A DNA stretch of 64,000 nt from Sulfitobacter sp. THAF37 (GCF_009363555.1 NZ_CP045372.1:930001-994000); one strand, 5' to 3'. Shown: positions 52,820-62,954, counted from the first letter of the stretch. The notes: generated by a model not told the origin, from the letters alone. A program made the numbers and translations.

Positions 52820-53884
52820 ATGAGCCAGTTTCACCCCGTAACAGTGACTGATATTCACCACACAATCCGTGATGCCGTGGTGCTGACGCTAGAACCGGAA
52901 AACCCCGAGGCGTTTTCCTTTACCCAAGGCCAGTACCTGACATTTCGTCAGGATTTCGACGGTACCGAGCTGCGCAGGAACTACTCGATCTGCGCCGGTT
53001 TGGACGACGGCAAGTTGCAGGTGGGGATCAAGAAGGTCGATGGCGGTGCCTTTTCCACCTTCGCCAATGAGACGCTCAAGGTCGGCGATACGCTGCATGT
53101 CATGCCACCTCAGGGCAAGTTTTTCACAGCATTAGAGCCTGATCGCGCCAAGAACTACCTTGGTTTCGCGGGCGGGTCCGGCATCACGCCGGTTCTGTCG
53201 ATCCTCAAGACAGTACTGAAACGAGAGCCTAAATCGACCTTTACGCTGGTCTATGCCAACCGCGCGGTAAACACGATCATGTTCCGCGAGGAACTGGAAG
53301 ACCTCAAGAACCGCTACATGGGGCGGCTGACCATCATTCACATGCTGGAATCCGGGCAGGACATAGACCTGTTCACGGGCCGCGTGGATACTGACAAATG
53401 CGCCCGCCTCTTCCAGCAGTGGATCGACGTGGAAAGCATCGACACCGCCTTTATCTGCGGCCCCGAACCGATGATGCTGGCGATTGCCGAAAGCCTGAAA
53501 GGCCACGGGTTAGAGCATGATCAGATCAAGTTCGAATTGTTCAGCGAAAGCCAGCAGGGCCAGCTCGCCAAAAAGGAAATGGCCAAACGCAGCGAGGGCC
53601 GGAAGGGCACCGAGATCACTGTGATCATCGAAGGGGCCGAACGCAGCTTTACAATGCAAAAGGGTCAATCCGTGCTGGAAGCCGCGCTGGAGAACGGGCA
53701 GGACGCGCCGTTTTCCTGCAAGGCGGGCGTCTGCTCCACCTGCATGGGCAAGGTGCTGGAGGGCGAGGTCGAGATGATCAGCAACCACGCGCTTGAGGAC
53801 TACGAGGTCGAACGCGGTTACGTTCTGACCTGCCAGTCCTATCCGCTGACCGACAAGCTCGTCATAGACTACGACACACATTAA
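52820..53884 (+). CDS. paaE: 1,2-phenylacetyl-CoA epoxidase reductase subunit E
   Basis: The 354-residue protein has an FAD-binding domain (RRNYSICAG), an NADPH domain (GFAGGSGITPVLSILKTVL, FICGPEPMM) and a plant-type 2Fe-2S ferredoxin domain (CKAGVCSTCMGKV with the fourth Cys in LTCQSYP). It passes electrons from NADPH to PaaA. It follows paaD by 9 bases. Confidence 0.95.
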   Translation: MSQFHPVTVTDIHHTIRDAVVLTLEPENPEAFSFTQGQYLTFRQDFDGTELRRNYSICAGLDDGKLQVGIKKVDGGAFSTFANETLKVGDTLHVMPPQGKFFTALEPDRAKNYLGFAGGSGITPVLSILKTVLKREPKSTFTLVYANRAVNTIMFREELEDLKNRYMGRLTIIHMLESGQDIDLFTGRVDTDKCARLFQQWIDVESIDTAFICGPEPMMLAIAESLKGHGLEHDQIKFELFSESQQGQLAKKEMAKRSEGRKGTEITVIIEGAERSFTMQKGQSVLEAALENGQDAPFSCKAGVCSTCMGKVLEGEVEMISNHALEDYEVERGYVLTCQSYPLTDKLVIDYDTH

Positions 53885-53893
53885 GGAGCCGAC

Positions 53894-55918
53894 ATGCTCG
53901 ACGTTTCCAGTTACGCCGCCGGACAATGGATCGCACCGGGGGCCGGTGCCCGCAACATCGCCAGCGCCATCACCGGAGAGGTGATCGCCCGTGCCGGAAA
54001 CGACGCGCTGGATGTGCAGGCCATGCTGTCTTACGCCCGCGACACCGGCGGCCCGACTCTGCGCAGGATGACGTTTCATGACCGCGCACGGATGCTCAAG
54101 GCGCTGGCGGGCTATCTGAACGACCGCAAGCAGGCGCTTTACGACCTCAGCTACGACACCGGCGCGACCCTGTCAGATCACCGGATCGACGTCGACGGCG
54201 GTATCGGCACGATGATGGTCTTTGCCTCCAAGGGGCGGCGCGAGATGCCCGATGCGCATGTCTATCTGGACGGTCCCCCCGAACAACTGGGACGCGGCGG
54301 CCAGTTCTTCGGCCGCCACATCTGCACACCTTTGCAGGGTGTTGCGGTGCACATCAACGCTTTCAACTTCCCGGTCTGGGGCATGCTGGAAAAGCTGGCT
54401 CCGACCCTGCTGGCCGGGGTCCCCGCGATCGTGAAGCCCGCGACCGCCACCTGCTATGTGACCGAAGCCTGTGTGCGCATGATGTTGGACAGCGGGCTGC
54501 TGCCAAAGGGTGCCTTGCAACTGGTCAGTGGCGGCCTGGGCGATATGCTGGACCATCTCGACTGCCAGGATGCGGTCGCCTTCACCGGGTCCGCAGATAC
54601 TGCTCTAAAACTGCGGGGGAACCCGAAACTGATGGAAAATTCCGTGCGCTTTGCGTCGGAACAGGACAGCCTGAACGCCTCCGTGCTCGGGCCGGACGCC
54701 GCACCGGGCACACCGGAATTCGACCTCTTCGTGAAAGAGGTCCAGCGCGAAATGACTGCCAAAGCCGGTCAGAAATGCACCGCGATCCGTCGCATCATGG
54801 TCCCCGAAAACCACGTCGGGGCTGTGCTTGAGGCAATCAGTTCCCGCCTTCTCAAGACCAAGGTGGGCGATCCACGGGCCGAGGACACCGGGATGGGCGC
54901 GCTGGTCTCGACCACGCAGCGGAACGATGTGCTGGAAAAAGCCGCAATGATCGGCGCAGAGGCAGAGCGGGTATTCGGCGATCCCGACAACTTCGACGTC
55001 GCGGGCGCTGACGCCACAAAGGGTGCTTTCCTACCGCCGATGCTGTTCTATTGCCGCGAGCCGGACACGGCCGAGCGCGTCCACGACACCGAAGCCTTCG
55101 GCCCCGTCGCCACCGTCATGGCTTACCGCGACCTTGACCACGCGATCGGCCTGTTGAACAGGGGCAAGGGGTCGCTCGTCGCGTCGGTCATCACCAATGA
55201 CGGTGAAACGGCGCGCGCGCTGGTGCATGGGTCGGCAGCCTTCCACGGGCGGCTCTATTTCAACAACCGCGCTTCGATGAAAGAAGCGACGGGCCACGGT
55301 TCCCCCCTGCCGCACATGGTCCATGGCGGCCCTGGCCGTGCGGGCGGCGGAGAGGAGCTGGGCGGCATCCGGGGCGTAATGCATTACATGCAGCGCACCG
55401 CGATCCAGGGCAGCCCCGACATCCTGACCGCGATCGGCCAACAGTGGGTGCCAGGCGCCACAGAGATTTCCGACCGCGCGCACCCCTTCACACGGACCTT
55501 TGGCGACCTTGATCTGGGCGAGACATTCAATTCCCCGTCCAGAACCGTCACGCTCGATGATATCGAGACGTTTGCACATTTCACCGGCGATACCTTCTAT
55601 GCCCACATGGACGATGAAGCTGCCCGGGCGAACCCGTTCTTTCCCGGCCGCGTGGCGCATGGGTATCTGCTGCTCAGCTTCGCGGCTGGTCTTTTCGTGC
55701 AGCCCGATCCGGGGCCGGTTCTGGCAAATACCGGGTTGGACAATCTGCGGTTCATGGAACCGGTGGCTGCGGGCGACAGCATCAAGGTGCGGCTGAGCGT
55801 CAAGCACAAGACACCGCGCAACGACGACTATGGTGAAGTGCGCTGGCATGTGACCCTGACCAATCAGGACGACAAGCCCGTCGCGGAATACGAACTACTG
55901 ACGATGAATGCGTACTGA
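53894..55918 (+). CDS. paaZ: Oxepin-CoA hydrolase/3-oxo-5,6-dehydrosuberyl-CoA semialdehyde dehydrogenase
   Basis: This 674-residue fusion has an N-terminal aldehyde dehydrogenase domain (about 1-520; catalytic Cys in [13 protein letters not shown]). The C-terminal MaoC-type hydratase domain (about 535-674) has [15 protein letters not shown] and [14 protein letters not shown]. PaaZ opens the oxepin ring and oxidises the aldehyde. Both active sites look complete. It follows paaE by 9 bases. Confidence 0.95.
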   Translation: MLDVSSYAAGQWIAPGAGARNIASAITGEVIARAGNDALDVQAMLSYARDTGGPTLRRMTFHDRARMLKALAGYLNDRKQALYDLSYDTGATLSDHRIDVDGGIGTMMVFASKGRREMPDAHVYLDGPPEQLGRGGQFFGRHICTPLQGVAVHINAFNFPVWGMLEKLAPTLLAGVPAIVKPATATCYVTEACVRMMLDSGLLPKGALQLVSGGLGDMLDHLDCQDAVAFTGSADTALKLRGNPKLMENSVRFASEQDSLNASVLGPDAAPGTPEFDLFVKEVQREMTAKAGQKCTAIRRIMVPENHVGAVLEAISSRLLKTKVGDPRAEDTGMGALVSTTQRNDVLEKAAMIGAEAERVFGDPDNFDVAGADATKGAFLPPMLFYCREPDTAERVHDTEAFGPVATVMAYRDLDHAIGLLNRGKGSLVASVITNDGETARALVHGSAAFHGRLYFNNRASMKEATGHGSPLPHMVHGGPGRAGGGEELGGIRGVMHYMQRTAIQGSPDILTAIGQQWVPGATEISDRAHPFTRTFGDLDLGETFNSPSRTVTLDDIETFAHFTGDTFYAHMDDEAARANPFFPGRVAHGYLLLSFAAGLFVQPDPGPVLANTGLDNLRFMEPVAAGDSIKVRLSVKHKTPRNDDYGEVRWHVTLTNQDDKPVAEYELLTMNAY

Positions 55919-55925
55919 GGATTTC

Positions 55926-56696
55926 ATGTCTCTGACCGCCCCCCTGCGTGCCGTGGGCGGCGGGCGGGTCTGGTCGCTTATGATCAGCCTCTTCGGGGAT
56001 CTGGCGCAGGAAGAAGGCACCGCCATAGACGGGCCGGTCCTGTCGGCAATGATGACATTGCTGGAAGTACGACCCGAAGCCGCGCGCGTTGCGCTGCACC
56101 GGTTGCGCAATGATGGCTGGATCACTTCTGAAAAGGTCGGACGGATCAGCCACCACAGTCTGACCGAAAAGGGGCGGGCCGAAAGCGCCGCAGCGACACC
56201 GCGTATCTATGCCGCCCCCCCGGGCCCGTCCGAAGGCTGGCAGCTGGTGGTTTTGAAGGCGGCGGACCATCATTCCCCCACGGCGATGGCCGCCTACGGC
56301 TTTGCCGCGCTGGCGCCCCGCCTGTACGTCGGCCCCGCGAACACGCCTCCGCCACCCGATACGATGACCGCCACCGGAGAAATACCGCCAGCGTGGCTGC
56401 GCGAACAGCTGCGCGACGAATCGGTGGACAATGCCTATTCCGAACTCGCCCAAAGCCTCGAAAGCCTCGAAGAGGCGCTACCATCCTCCGACACCATATC
56501 GCCCCTCCAGACCGCCGTTCTCAGAGGTCTGATCGTACACAACTGGCGGCGACTGATTCTGAAGTTTCCCGTTCTGCCGCCGGAACTGAGCGATCCTGAC
56601 GGGCCTGCCCGCCGGTCACACCTGAGGGTCGCGGCCCTGCTGGACCGGTTGCCGCGCCCCGCCGTGGGCGATCTGGCCGGGCAATCTGCCGCCTGA
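55926..56696 (+). CDS. paaX: PaaX-family transcriptional regulator
   Basis: The product (256 residues from the ATG at 55926, GAGGA just upstream) has the PaaX winged-helix start (RVWSLMISLFGDLAQEEGTA, then SEKVGRISHHSLTEKGRAE) and the central domain (WQLVVLKAADHH). PaaX represses paa genes and is released by phenylacetyl-CoA. It closes the operon 7 bases after paaZ, which suggests autoregulation. Confidence 0.85.
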   Translation: MSLTAPLRAVGGGRVWSLMISLFGDLAQEEGTAIDGPVLSAMMTLLEVRPEAARVALHRLRNDGWITSEKVGRISHHSLTEKGRAESAAATPRIYAAPPGPSEGWQLVVLKAADHHSPTAMAAYGFAALAPRLYVGPANTPPPPDTMTATGEIPPAWLREQLRDESVDNAYSELAQSLESLEEALPSSDTISPLQTAVLRGLIVHNWRRLILKFPVLPPELSDPDGPARRSHLRVAALLDRLPRPAVGDLAGQSAA

Positions 56697-56749
56697 CCCA
56701 ACGTCTAACGCGCTTTCCCAAGCATCGCTGGCGGGATATAGAGTCTGTC

Positions 56750-57364
56750 ATGACAAACACGTTACACCAGAACGACCTGCCCGACGGCCTGAACCTTGGT
56801 CCGGTCGTCGCCATAGACTGCGAGACGATGGGCCTGAACCCGCATCGCGACAGGCTTTGCGTTGTGCAGCTCTCTGCCGGCGACGGCAACGCCCACATGA
56901 TCCAGATCGCCAAGGGCCAGACCGAGGCACCTAACCTTTGCCGGCTTCTGCAGGACCCCGATGTGCTGAAACTGTTCCATTACGGACGCTTTGACATCGC
57001 CGCGATGCTGAATGCCTTTGGCACGCTGACGGCGCCGGTCTACTGCACGAAGATTGCCAGCCGACTGGTGCGCACCTACACCGACCGTCATGGACTGGCA
57101 AAATTGCTTCAGGAATTGCTGCATGTCGATATCTCCAAGCAGCAGCAATCCAGCGACTGGGGGGCCGACAGCCTGACCGACGCGCAGCTCGACTATGCCG
57201 CCTCCGATGTCTTGCACCTTCACAAGCTGCGCGGGAAACTGGATGCCATGCTGGCCCGGGAAGGCCGCACAGAGATGGCGCAGGCCTGTTTCGACTTCTT
57301 GCCAATGCGGGCAAAGCTGGACCTGGCGGGCTGGCCCGACACGGACATTTTCGCACACTCATGA
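56750..57364 (+). CDS. rnd: Short ribonuclease D-like 3'-5' exonuclease
   Basis: The 204-residue protein has the DEDDy exonuclease motifs: VAIDCETMGLNP (Asp, Glu), FHYGRFDIAAML (Asp) and QLDYAASDVLHLH (Tyr, Asp). It lacks the HRDC domains of the 375-residue E. coli enzyme, as is common in alphaproteobacteria. It trims RNA 3' ends. Its last 4 bases overlap the kdsD gene, so it heads the kdsD-lpt operon. Confidence 0.87.
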   Translation: MTNTLHQNDLPDGLNLGPVVAIDCETMGLNPHRDRLCVVQLSAGDGNAHMIQIAKGQTEAPNLCRLLQDPDVLKLFHYGRFDIAAMLNAFGTLTAPVYCTKIASRLVRTYTDRHGLAKLLQELLHVDISKQQQSSDWGADSLTDAQLDYAASDVLHLHKLRGKLDAMLAREGRTEMAQACFDFLPMRAKLDLAGWPDTDIFAHS

Positions 57365-58323
57365 AGACACCTTTTCTCGATACCGCGAGACGGGTGATCC
57401 GCGCCGAAGCTGCGGCGCTGGAGACCCTGGCCGAGCGATTGGATGACCATTTCCGTTCCGCCATCGACCTGATGCGCACGTGCAAGGGCCGTGTCATTGT
57501 CACCGGCATCGGAAAATCGGGCCACATCGCCAAGAAGATCGCCGCCACACTGGCCAGCACCGGCACACCCGCGCAGTTCGTGCATCCTGCAGAAGCCAGT
57601 CACGGCGACCTCGGGATGATCACCGCCGCCGATGTGGTCCTGGCGATCTCGAACTCGGGGGAGGCCCCGGAGCTGAGCAACCTGATCGCCTATTCCAGGC
57701 GCTTCGACATCCCGCTGATCGGTATGACCAGCCGCCCCGACAGCGCCCTGGGCAACCAGTCGGACGTGATCCTGGCCCTGCCGCAGTTGGGCGAGGCCTG
57801 CGGTACCGGGGCGGTGCCCACCATCTCGACCACAATGACGCTGGCGCTGGGCGACGCCTTGGCGGTGGCCCTCATGGAAAACCGCGCCTTCACCGCCGAA
57901 CACTTCCGCAACTTCCATCCGGGGGGCAAGCTTGGGGCGCAGTTCAGCCGGGTGCGCGATCTGATGCACACTGGCGATGCCGTGCCGCTGGTGCCCGAAG
58001 ACGCAGGCATGGCGCGTGCCATTGAAGAGATCAGCACAAAGGCCTTTGGCGTCACGGGGGTGATCGACAATCAGGGGCGGCTGACAGGCGTGATCACCAC
58101 CGGCGACCTGGGGCGGCACATCGAAGGATTGATGGCGCTCAACGCCCGCGATGTGATGAGCCGTGCGCCCGTCACGATCGGCCCGGACGATCTGGCGGAA
58201 CGCGCCGTCGGGATCATGAACGCCCGCAAGATCAACTGCCTGATGGTCGTTGACCCCGCCGAGCCGGGCTTGCCTGCCGGGCTCTTGCATATTCACGACT
58301 GCCTGCGCGTCGGGCTGGGCTGA
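57361..58323 (+). CDS. kdsD: Arabinose-5-phosphate isomerase (KdsD/KpsF)
   Basis: The 320-residue protein has a SIS sugar-isomerase domain (VTGIGKSGHIAKKIAATLAS, HPAEASHGDLGMI, AISNSGEAPEL) and two C-terminal CBS domains (from about 205). It makes D-arabinose 5-phosphate for KDO, the inner-core sugar of lipopolysaccharide. The position before lptC-lptA-lptB is canonical. Confidence 0.93.
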   Translation: MKTPFLDTARRVIRAEAAALETLAERLDDHFRSAIDLMRTCKGRVIVTGIGKSGHIAKKIAATLASTGTPAQFVHPAEASHGDLGMITAADVVLAISNSGEAPELSNLIAYSRRFDIPLIGMTSRPDSALGNQSDVILALPQLGEACGTGAVPTISTTMTLALGDALAVALMENRAFTAEHFRNFHPGGKLGAQFSRVRDLMHTGDAVPLVPEDAGMARAIEEISTKAFGVTGVIDNQGRLTGVITTGDLGRHIEGLMALNARDVMSRAPVTIGPDDLAERAVGIMNARKINCLMVVDPAEPGLPAGLLHIHDCLRVGLG

Positions 58324-58328
58324 GTGCC

Positions 58329-58937
58329 ATGCAAGCCGACCTCCATTCACGCATGGTGTCCCTTCTCAAGGTCCTGTTCCCGCTTCTGGCCCTTGCGCTG
58401 CTGTCGACACTTTTCCTGCTGTCCCGGAAAGTCGATCCGGATTCCGTGATTCCCTTTGCCGACAAGGAGATTCAGGACCGGCTGCGGGACCAGCAGGTGA
58501 CTGGTCCGTTCTTCTCTGGCACCACCGCAGACGGCGACCAGATTTCCTTTTCCGCCGAAAAGCTGACCACCCCTCAGAACGAGGTGGGCGCAAACCGGGC
58601 CGAGGACGTGCGGATCGTGATGGATCTGGCAGGGGGCACAAATCTGACCCTTAACGCCAGAGTGGCCCATTTCGAGCTGCCAAAGGACCGCGCAGAGCTG
58701 GAAGGCAACGTCGTGATCGAGACATCCACCGACTACAGGATCGAAAGCGACCGCCTGACCACGCAGATGACGGAGCTGGACGTCCGCTCTCCCGGGCCGG
58801 TTCAGGCGCAGGGTCCGATGGGCACTCTGAACGCAGGCAGCATGACGATCGCCTCCCCTGAACAGGGGCAAGCCGCCCAATTGATTTTCAAAGACGGCGT
58901 GAAACTGGTATACAATCCGAAATTATCAGAAAAGTGA
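58329..58937 (+). CDS. lptC: LPS export protein LptC
   Basis: The 202-residue protein has one N-terminal membrane helix (LLKVLFPLLALALLSTLFLL) and a periplasmic beta-rich OstA-like domain (RAEDVRIVMDLAGGTNL and YRIESDRLTTQMTELDV). LptC links the LptBFG transporter to LptA. Sequence conservation in this family is low; the call rests on layout and neighbours. The stop overlaps the lptA start. Confidence 0.85.
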   Translation: MQADLHSRMVSLLKVLFPLLALALLSTLFLLSRKVDPDSVIPFADKEIQDRLRDQQVTGPFFSGTTADGDQISFSAEKLTTPQNEVGANRAEDVRIVMDLAGGTNLTLNARVAHFELPKDRAELEGNVVIETSTDYRIESDRLTTQMTELDVRSPGPVQAQGPMGTLNAGSMTIASPEQGQAAQLIFKDGVKLVYNPKLSEK

Positions 58938-59437
58938 CTGCCGTGAGACATCCAAGATTACTGTTGCTGCCCGTCTTTCTTGTCACGTTCGCCGGGTCCG
59001 TTCTGGCACAGGGCGCCAATGTCGCCTTTGGCACCATCCAACAGGATACCGATCAGCCGGTCGAAGTGACCGCCGACAACCTGTCCGTGGACCAGGAAAC
59101 AGGCACCGCGATCTTTACCGGCAATGTGAAGATCGGTCAGGGCGAACTGCGCCTGACAGCTGCCCGTGTGCTGGTTGTTTACCGCGAACAAAACAAGGGC
59201 ATCGCCCGCTTGGAAGCGACCGGCGGCGTGACCCTGGTTTCCGGCCCCGATGCGGCGGAATCGGATCGGGCGGACTACAACATCGACGACGGCACCATTG
59301 TCATGACGGGCAACGTGCTGCTGGCGCAGGGTCCCAGCGCCCTGTCCGCCGACAAGATGAGTATTCGCCTGTCCGACGGCACCGCAGAAATGTCGGGGCG
59401 TGTGCGGACGATTCTGCAGACAGGCACCGATAACTGA
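58934..59437 (+). CDS. lptA: LPS transport periplasmic protein LptA
   Basis: The 167-residue protein has a signal peptide (LLLLPVFLVTFAGSVLAQ) and the OstA/LptA beta-jellyroll pattern (PVEVTADNLSVDQETGTAIF, GNVKIGQGELRL). It carries lipopolysaccharide across the periplasm. The start is GTG at 58934 overlapping lptC; a GTG at 58943 is also possible. The stop overlaps lptB by one base. Confidence 0.88.
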   Translation: MTAVRHPRLLLLPVFLVTFAGSVLAQGANVAFGTIQQDTDQPVEVTADNLSVDQETGTAIFTGNVKIGQGELRLTAARVLVVYREQNKGIARLEATGGVTLVSGPDAAESDRADYNIDDGTIVMTGNVLLAQGPSALSADKMSIRLSDGTAEMSGRVRTILQTGTDN

Positions 59438-60195
59438 TGCCGCCCCCCGGCCTGAAGGTCTCTCAGGGCAGTTCCGGCCTGAAGATCGAGCATCTGCGCA
59501 AGTCCTACCGCAAGAAGACCGTGATCCGGGACTTCTCGATGCATCTTGACCGGGGCGAGGTCGTGGCGCTGCTGGGGCCCAACGGTTCGGGCAAGACCAC
59601 CACTTTCTACGCGGTGGCCGGGCTGGTGACGCCCGAGGGGGGCAGCGTGACGGTGGATGGCAAGGATGTGACCCTGCTGCCGATGTACCGGCGCGCGCAG
59701 CTGGGGATCGGGTATCTGCCGCAAGAGATGAGCATCTTCCGCGGCCTCAGCGTTCAGGACAACATCGCGGCAATCCTCGATATTTCCGTCCCGCATCGGC
59801 ACAAGCGGCGCGAAAGGCTGGAGGCACTGCTATCGGAGTTCTCCATCGAACACCTGCGCCGCGCCCCTGCCCTTGCGCTGTCGGGGGGCGAACGCCGGCG
59901 GGTAGAGATTGCCCGCTGTCTGGCCGCGAACCCCAGTTACCTGCTGCTTGACGAACCATTTGCCGGGGTCGATCCGATCTCTGTCGGAGACATCCGGTTG
60001 TTGGTCGCTGACCTGAAGACCAGAGGCATCGGCGTGCTGATCACCGATCATAACGTACGCGAAACGCTGGAGATCGTGGACCGCGCCTACATTCTGCACG
60101 AGGGCAAGGTGCTGATGTCCGGCACGCCCGAGGAGGTCGTCCAGAACGAGAACGTCCGCCGCGTCTATCTTGGTGAGAATTTTCGGATTTCTTAA
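59437..60195 (+). CDS. lptB: LPS export ABC transporter ATP-binding protein LptB
   Basis: The 252-residue ABC ATPase has Walker A GPNGSGKTT, Q-loop region YLPQEMSIFRGLSVQDNI, signature LSGGERRRVEIAR, Walker B YLLLDEPFAGVDP and the switch His in LITDHNVRETL. It powers extraction of lipopolysaccharide from the inner membrane. It starts at the lptA stop (TGATG). Confidence 0.95.
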   Translation: MPPPGLKVSQGSSGLKIEHLRKSYRKKTVIRDFSMHLDRGEVVALLGPNGSGKTTTFYAVAGLVTPEGGSVTVDGKDVTLLPMYRRAQLGIGYLPQEMSIFRGLSVQDNIAAILDISVPHRHKRRERLEALLSEFSIEHLRRAPALALSGGERRRVEIARCLAANPSYLLLDEPFAGVDPISVGDIRLLVADLKTRGIGVLITDHNVRETLEIVDRAYILHEGKVLMSGTPEEVVQNENVRRVYLGENFRIS

Positions 60196-60445
60196 TATTC
60201 AGTGAAGCGGCAACGGCGAAATTCGGCTTCCCGCCGCGCCTTGACCATTGACTTTGAAGTCCGTTCTTGGCCTCATAAAGGCATGGCAACATCGCGTTCC
60301 TGTTCAAGACGACTACCGCCTTCACACCAAGGCACGGTCAAGAACAACCCGGGCGCAGGGCCATTTTTCCGCATTTGAGCAATGTCATGCCCCGCCCCGG
60401 CGGCCTGCGCATCATTGCCCGAATAAGTGATAACAAGGAGAAGCT

Positions 60446-61009
60446 ATGCGGTATCAAATCAGTGGCAAACAGATCGACATCGGCGAAGCACTGCAGACCC
60501 ATGTTCAGCAGGAACTGGGCGCAGCCGTCGGAAAATATGCCGAGCGTCCGACAGACGCGCAGGTCGTCTTTTCCAAGTCGGGGCACGAGTTTGTTTGCGA
60601 GGCGACCGTCCATCTTTCCACCGGACTGAACGCATCCGCCAAGGCCCATAGTAACGAGATCTACAGCGCCTTTGATGCCTGTTGCGAGAAGATGGAAAAG
60701 CAGCTGCGGCGATACAAGCGCCGGTTGAAAGACCACCATCAGACCCGCGCCGAACCTGTTGAACTTTTCGGCGCGTCCTCGTATATCCTTGCCTCTACAG
60801 ACGATTCTGACGCTCAGGAACCCGAAACTCTCCAGCCCATGATCATCGCGGAAATGCAGACAAAGATCGCAACCTTGTCTGTCGGCGAAGCTGTCATGCA
60901 AATGGAACTCGCAGGGTCTCCGGTGCTGGTGTTTCGCAAGGAAGGCAACGAGGGACTCAACGTCGTGTACCGCCGCGAAGACGGCAACATAGGCTGGATA
61001 GATCCCTGA
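60446..61009 (+). CDS. hpf: Long-form ribosome hibernation promoting factor
   Basis: The 187-residue protein has the N-terminal HPF/YfiA domain (MRYQISGKQIDIGEALQTHV, with a basic helix KQLRRYKRRLKDHH) and the C-terminal dimerisation domain (MQMELAGSPVLVFRKEGNE, NVVYRREDGNIGWIDP). Long HPF alone makes 100S ribosome dimers in resting cells. AAGGAG precedes the start. The 250-base gap before it should hold its promoter. Confidence 0.93.
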   Translation: MRYQISGKQIDIGEALQTHVQQELGAAVGKYAERPTDAQVVFSKSGHEFVCEATVHLSTGLNASAKAHSNEIYSAFDACCEKMEKQLRRYKRRLKDHHQTRAEPVELFGASSYILASTDDSDAQEPETLQPMIIAEMQTKIATLSVGEAVMQMELAGSPVLVFRKEGNEGLNVVYRREDGNIGWIDP

Positions 61010-61054
61010 TCGAGAACCGGGAAAGCCCCGGAGACAAAGGGCAGGAACCACCGA

Positions 61055-61519
61055 ATGGGACTTGGAAAACTACTCAAGCCGGAAGCGTTGAAGGTCGTGA
61101 ATGCGGCCTCCAGCAAAAAGCGACTGATGCAGGACCTGGGTGATCTGGTCGAATCCGCGTACGGGTTCCAGTCCGATGTTGTGGTCGATGCCCTGATGGC
61201 AAGAGAGGCCCTCGGGCCGACGGGTGTGGGCCACGGCGTGGCCCTCCCCCATGCCCGGCTCGACGGGCTGGACTCCGTGGTGGGCGCCTTCATCCTTCTC
61301 GACCGTCCCGTTGATTTCGCTTCGGTCGATCGGCAGCCGGTGGACATCGCCTTTGCTCTCTTCGCACCAGAAGACGCGGGCGTCGAACACCTCAAGGCGC
61401 TGGCGCTGGTATCTCGCACCCTGCGGGATACCGCGATCTGCAGCAAACTGCGCGCGAACCCGGACCCGGCAACGCTCTATACGATATTGACCGAAGAACC
61501 GTCGGTGCAGGCGGCCTGA
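61055..61519 (+). CDS. ptsN: Nitrogen-PTS EIIA protein PtsN
   Basis: The 154-residue EIIA-type protein has the phosphorylated His in GVGHGVALPHARLDGLDS and the segment RQPVDIAFALFAPEDAGVEH. In the nitrogen PTS it receives phosphate from NPr and regulates potassium uptake and other processes. It follows hpf by 45 bases, the usual order. It converges on the sulfotransferase-like gene with only 7 bases between the stops and no clear terminator. Confidence 0.92.
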   Translation: MGLGKLLKPEALKVVNAASSKKRLMQDLGDLVESAYGFQSDVVVDALMAREALGPTGVGHGVALPHARLDGLDSVVGAFILLDRPVDFASVDRQPVDIAFALFAPEDAGVEHLKALALVSRTLRDTAICSKLRANPDPATLYTILTEEPSVQAA

Positions 61520-61526
61520 AGCGGCC

Positions 61527-62954
61527 CTACTTCCAACGCGTGAAACCGAAGGTGACATAGTCGCGCTGATAGGTCTGCGCGGCCAGCTTCTCGATTTCGT
61601 CGTCGTAGATGTCATCCAGCGTAAAAGGCTGATCCGCATCGGCCGCCGGAGGGTGCGGTGCATCGGATATACCGACGGTCGCCGCCAATTCGGGTAGCTC
61701 CTCGGCCATGTCGGTTTCGCGAATGATCCGGTCCGGCAGACACAGGTCTCCGAAACCCTGAATGGCCTGAGCCTGCGAACACCATGCCGCATCCACCCGG
61801 ATCGCAGTCTGTCCGGCCAGATTGCCCTTGAGCCAGCCCAGAAACGCGGCAAAGGCAGCCCGGTGTTCCGCCACCCCGTAGGAATCGTCCGGGCCGTCTG
61901 ACGGAAGCGGCATGTTGTAGCGCCGGATCATCGTCTTGCGGAGCTGCACGAAACTGCCCTTGCCGGTGGTCAGGATATGGCGGCAGAAGGCATCATGCGC
62001 ACGGGCCAGCGGATGCCGGATCACGGTAAAACTGCGATGGCCGGGCTTGTCGCGCTTCCATTGCCGCAGGTCCTTCTGCGACATCTTGGAGCGCAGCGCC
62101 CCTCGCCCCACGCCGTCCAGCGCCGCCAGCCACTCCATGATCTCGACCCGCGGCGCGGACCTTAAGGGCAGATATAGCAGGGGTGCCTCCGCCGCCGCGA
62201 CGTAAGATGGCACGTTCGGCCCTCTGCGCGGCTCGAAATTCGGCGTGCGGGTCAGGTCGAACCGATCCATCCGCGACAGCGCGCCGATCATCTCGTCGTA
62301 ATTGCTGACCTTGGCGGATATCGGGCTGGGGTTCTGCTTTTTCAGGTTGGTGTCCAGCGCCTCAAGCGTCTCGTCCACGCCCAGATACCTGGCCAGCCCG
62401 TTCATCACATCAACGCTCTGCAGGTCTTCGTAGGCCACGTAGAAAGCGGTCTGGCCGCTGATCTGCAGACGATTCAGCAAAGTCACCTGAAACGTCTGCA
62501 AAGCTTCAAGATGCGCTTCGAACTCGGGCGCGTCAAAGACCGCCTGCGCCGCCTTATGGGCCTTGGCATCGGTCAGCTTCCACTGGCCTGTTTGTTGCGC
62601 GATCTTCCAGCTGACGTAGCTTTCGACCGGATTACGCGTCAGGATGATCTTGGCACATTTCGGATCGTCCATAATGGCATCGAACACGCGCGGATCGTGA
62701 TCGTGGAAATAGCGAAAGCCGCTCAGCCGTGCGGTGTTGTTCCGCATGGCATCCAGCAGAAGACCGGGATCCCGGTCACGGGTATTCTGGTCGATGCCAA
62801 GGATCGGCTCGCTATGCGGGTATCCCAGGAAGTGCGGGTTGAACGCCTCGCCGTGGCAATTCACACCTTTGAAGGCGTTCAGGTTGCTTTCGAGAAAGTT
62901 CGATCCCGTACGCATTTCGGCGAACACGACGAAGATGTCGAATTTGTCGGTCAT
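61527..62954 (-). CDS. Two-part sulfotransferase-like protein
   Basis: The N-terminal half of this 475-residue protein has PAPS-type motifs: the 5' phosphosulfate loop FAEMRTGSNFLESNLN (about 11-26) and the 3' phosphate motif ILTRNPVESYVSWK. This resembles Stf0-like sulfotransferases. The C-terminal half has FTVIRHPLARAHDAFCRH, like the 3' phosphate motif of Sulfotransfer_2 enzymes, but I see no second P-loop-like segment, so only the first domain looks active. It starts 3 bases after a glycosyltransferase-type gene. A role in adding sulfate to a surface glycan is a reasonable inference. Confidence 0.65.
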   Translation of the reverse strand: MTDKFDIFVVFAEMRTGSNFLESNLNAFKGVNCHGEAFNPHFLGYPHSEPILGIDQNTRDRDPGLLLDAMRNNTARLSGFRYFHDHDPRVFDAIMDDPKCAKIILTRNPVESYVSWKIAQQTGQWKLTDAKAHKAAQAVFDAPEFEAHLEALQTFQVTLLNRLQISGQTAFYVAYEDLQSVDVMNGLARYLGVDETLEALDTNLKKQNPSPISAKVSNYDEMIGALSRMDRFDLTRTPNFEPRRGPNVPSYVAAAEAPLLYLPLRSAPRVEIMEWLAALDGVGRGALRSKMSQKDLRQWKRDKPGHRSFTVIRHPLARAHDAFCRHILTTGKGSFVQLRKTMIRRYNMPLPSDGPDDSYGVAEHRAAFAAFLGWLKGNLAGQTAIRVDAAWCSQAQAIQGFGDLCLPDRIIRETDMAEELPELAATVGISDAPHPPAADADQPFTLDDIYDDEIEKLAAQTYQRDYVTFGFTRWK

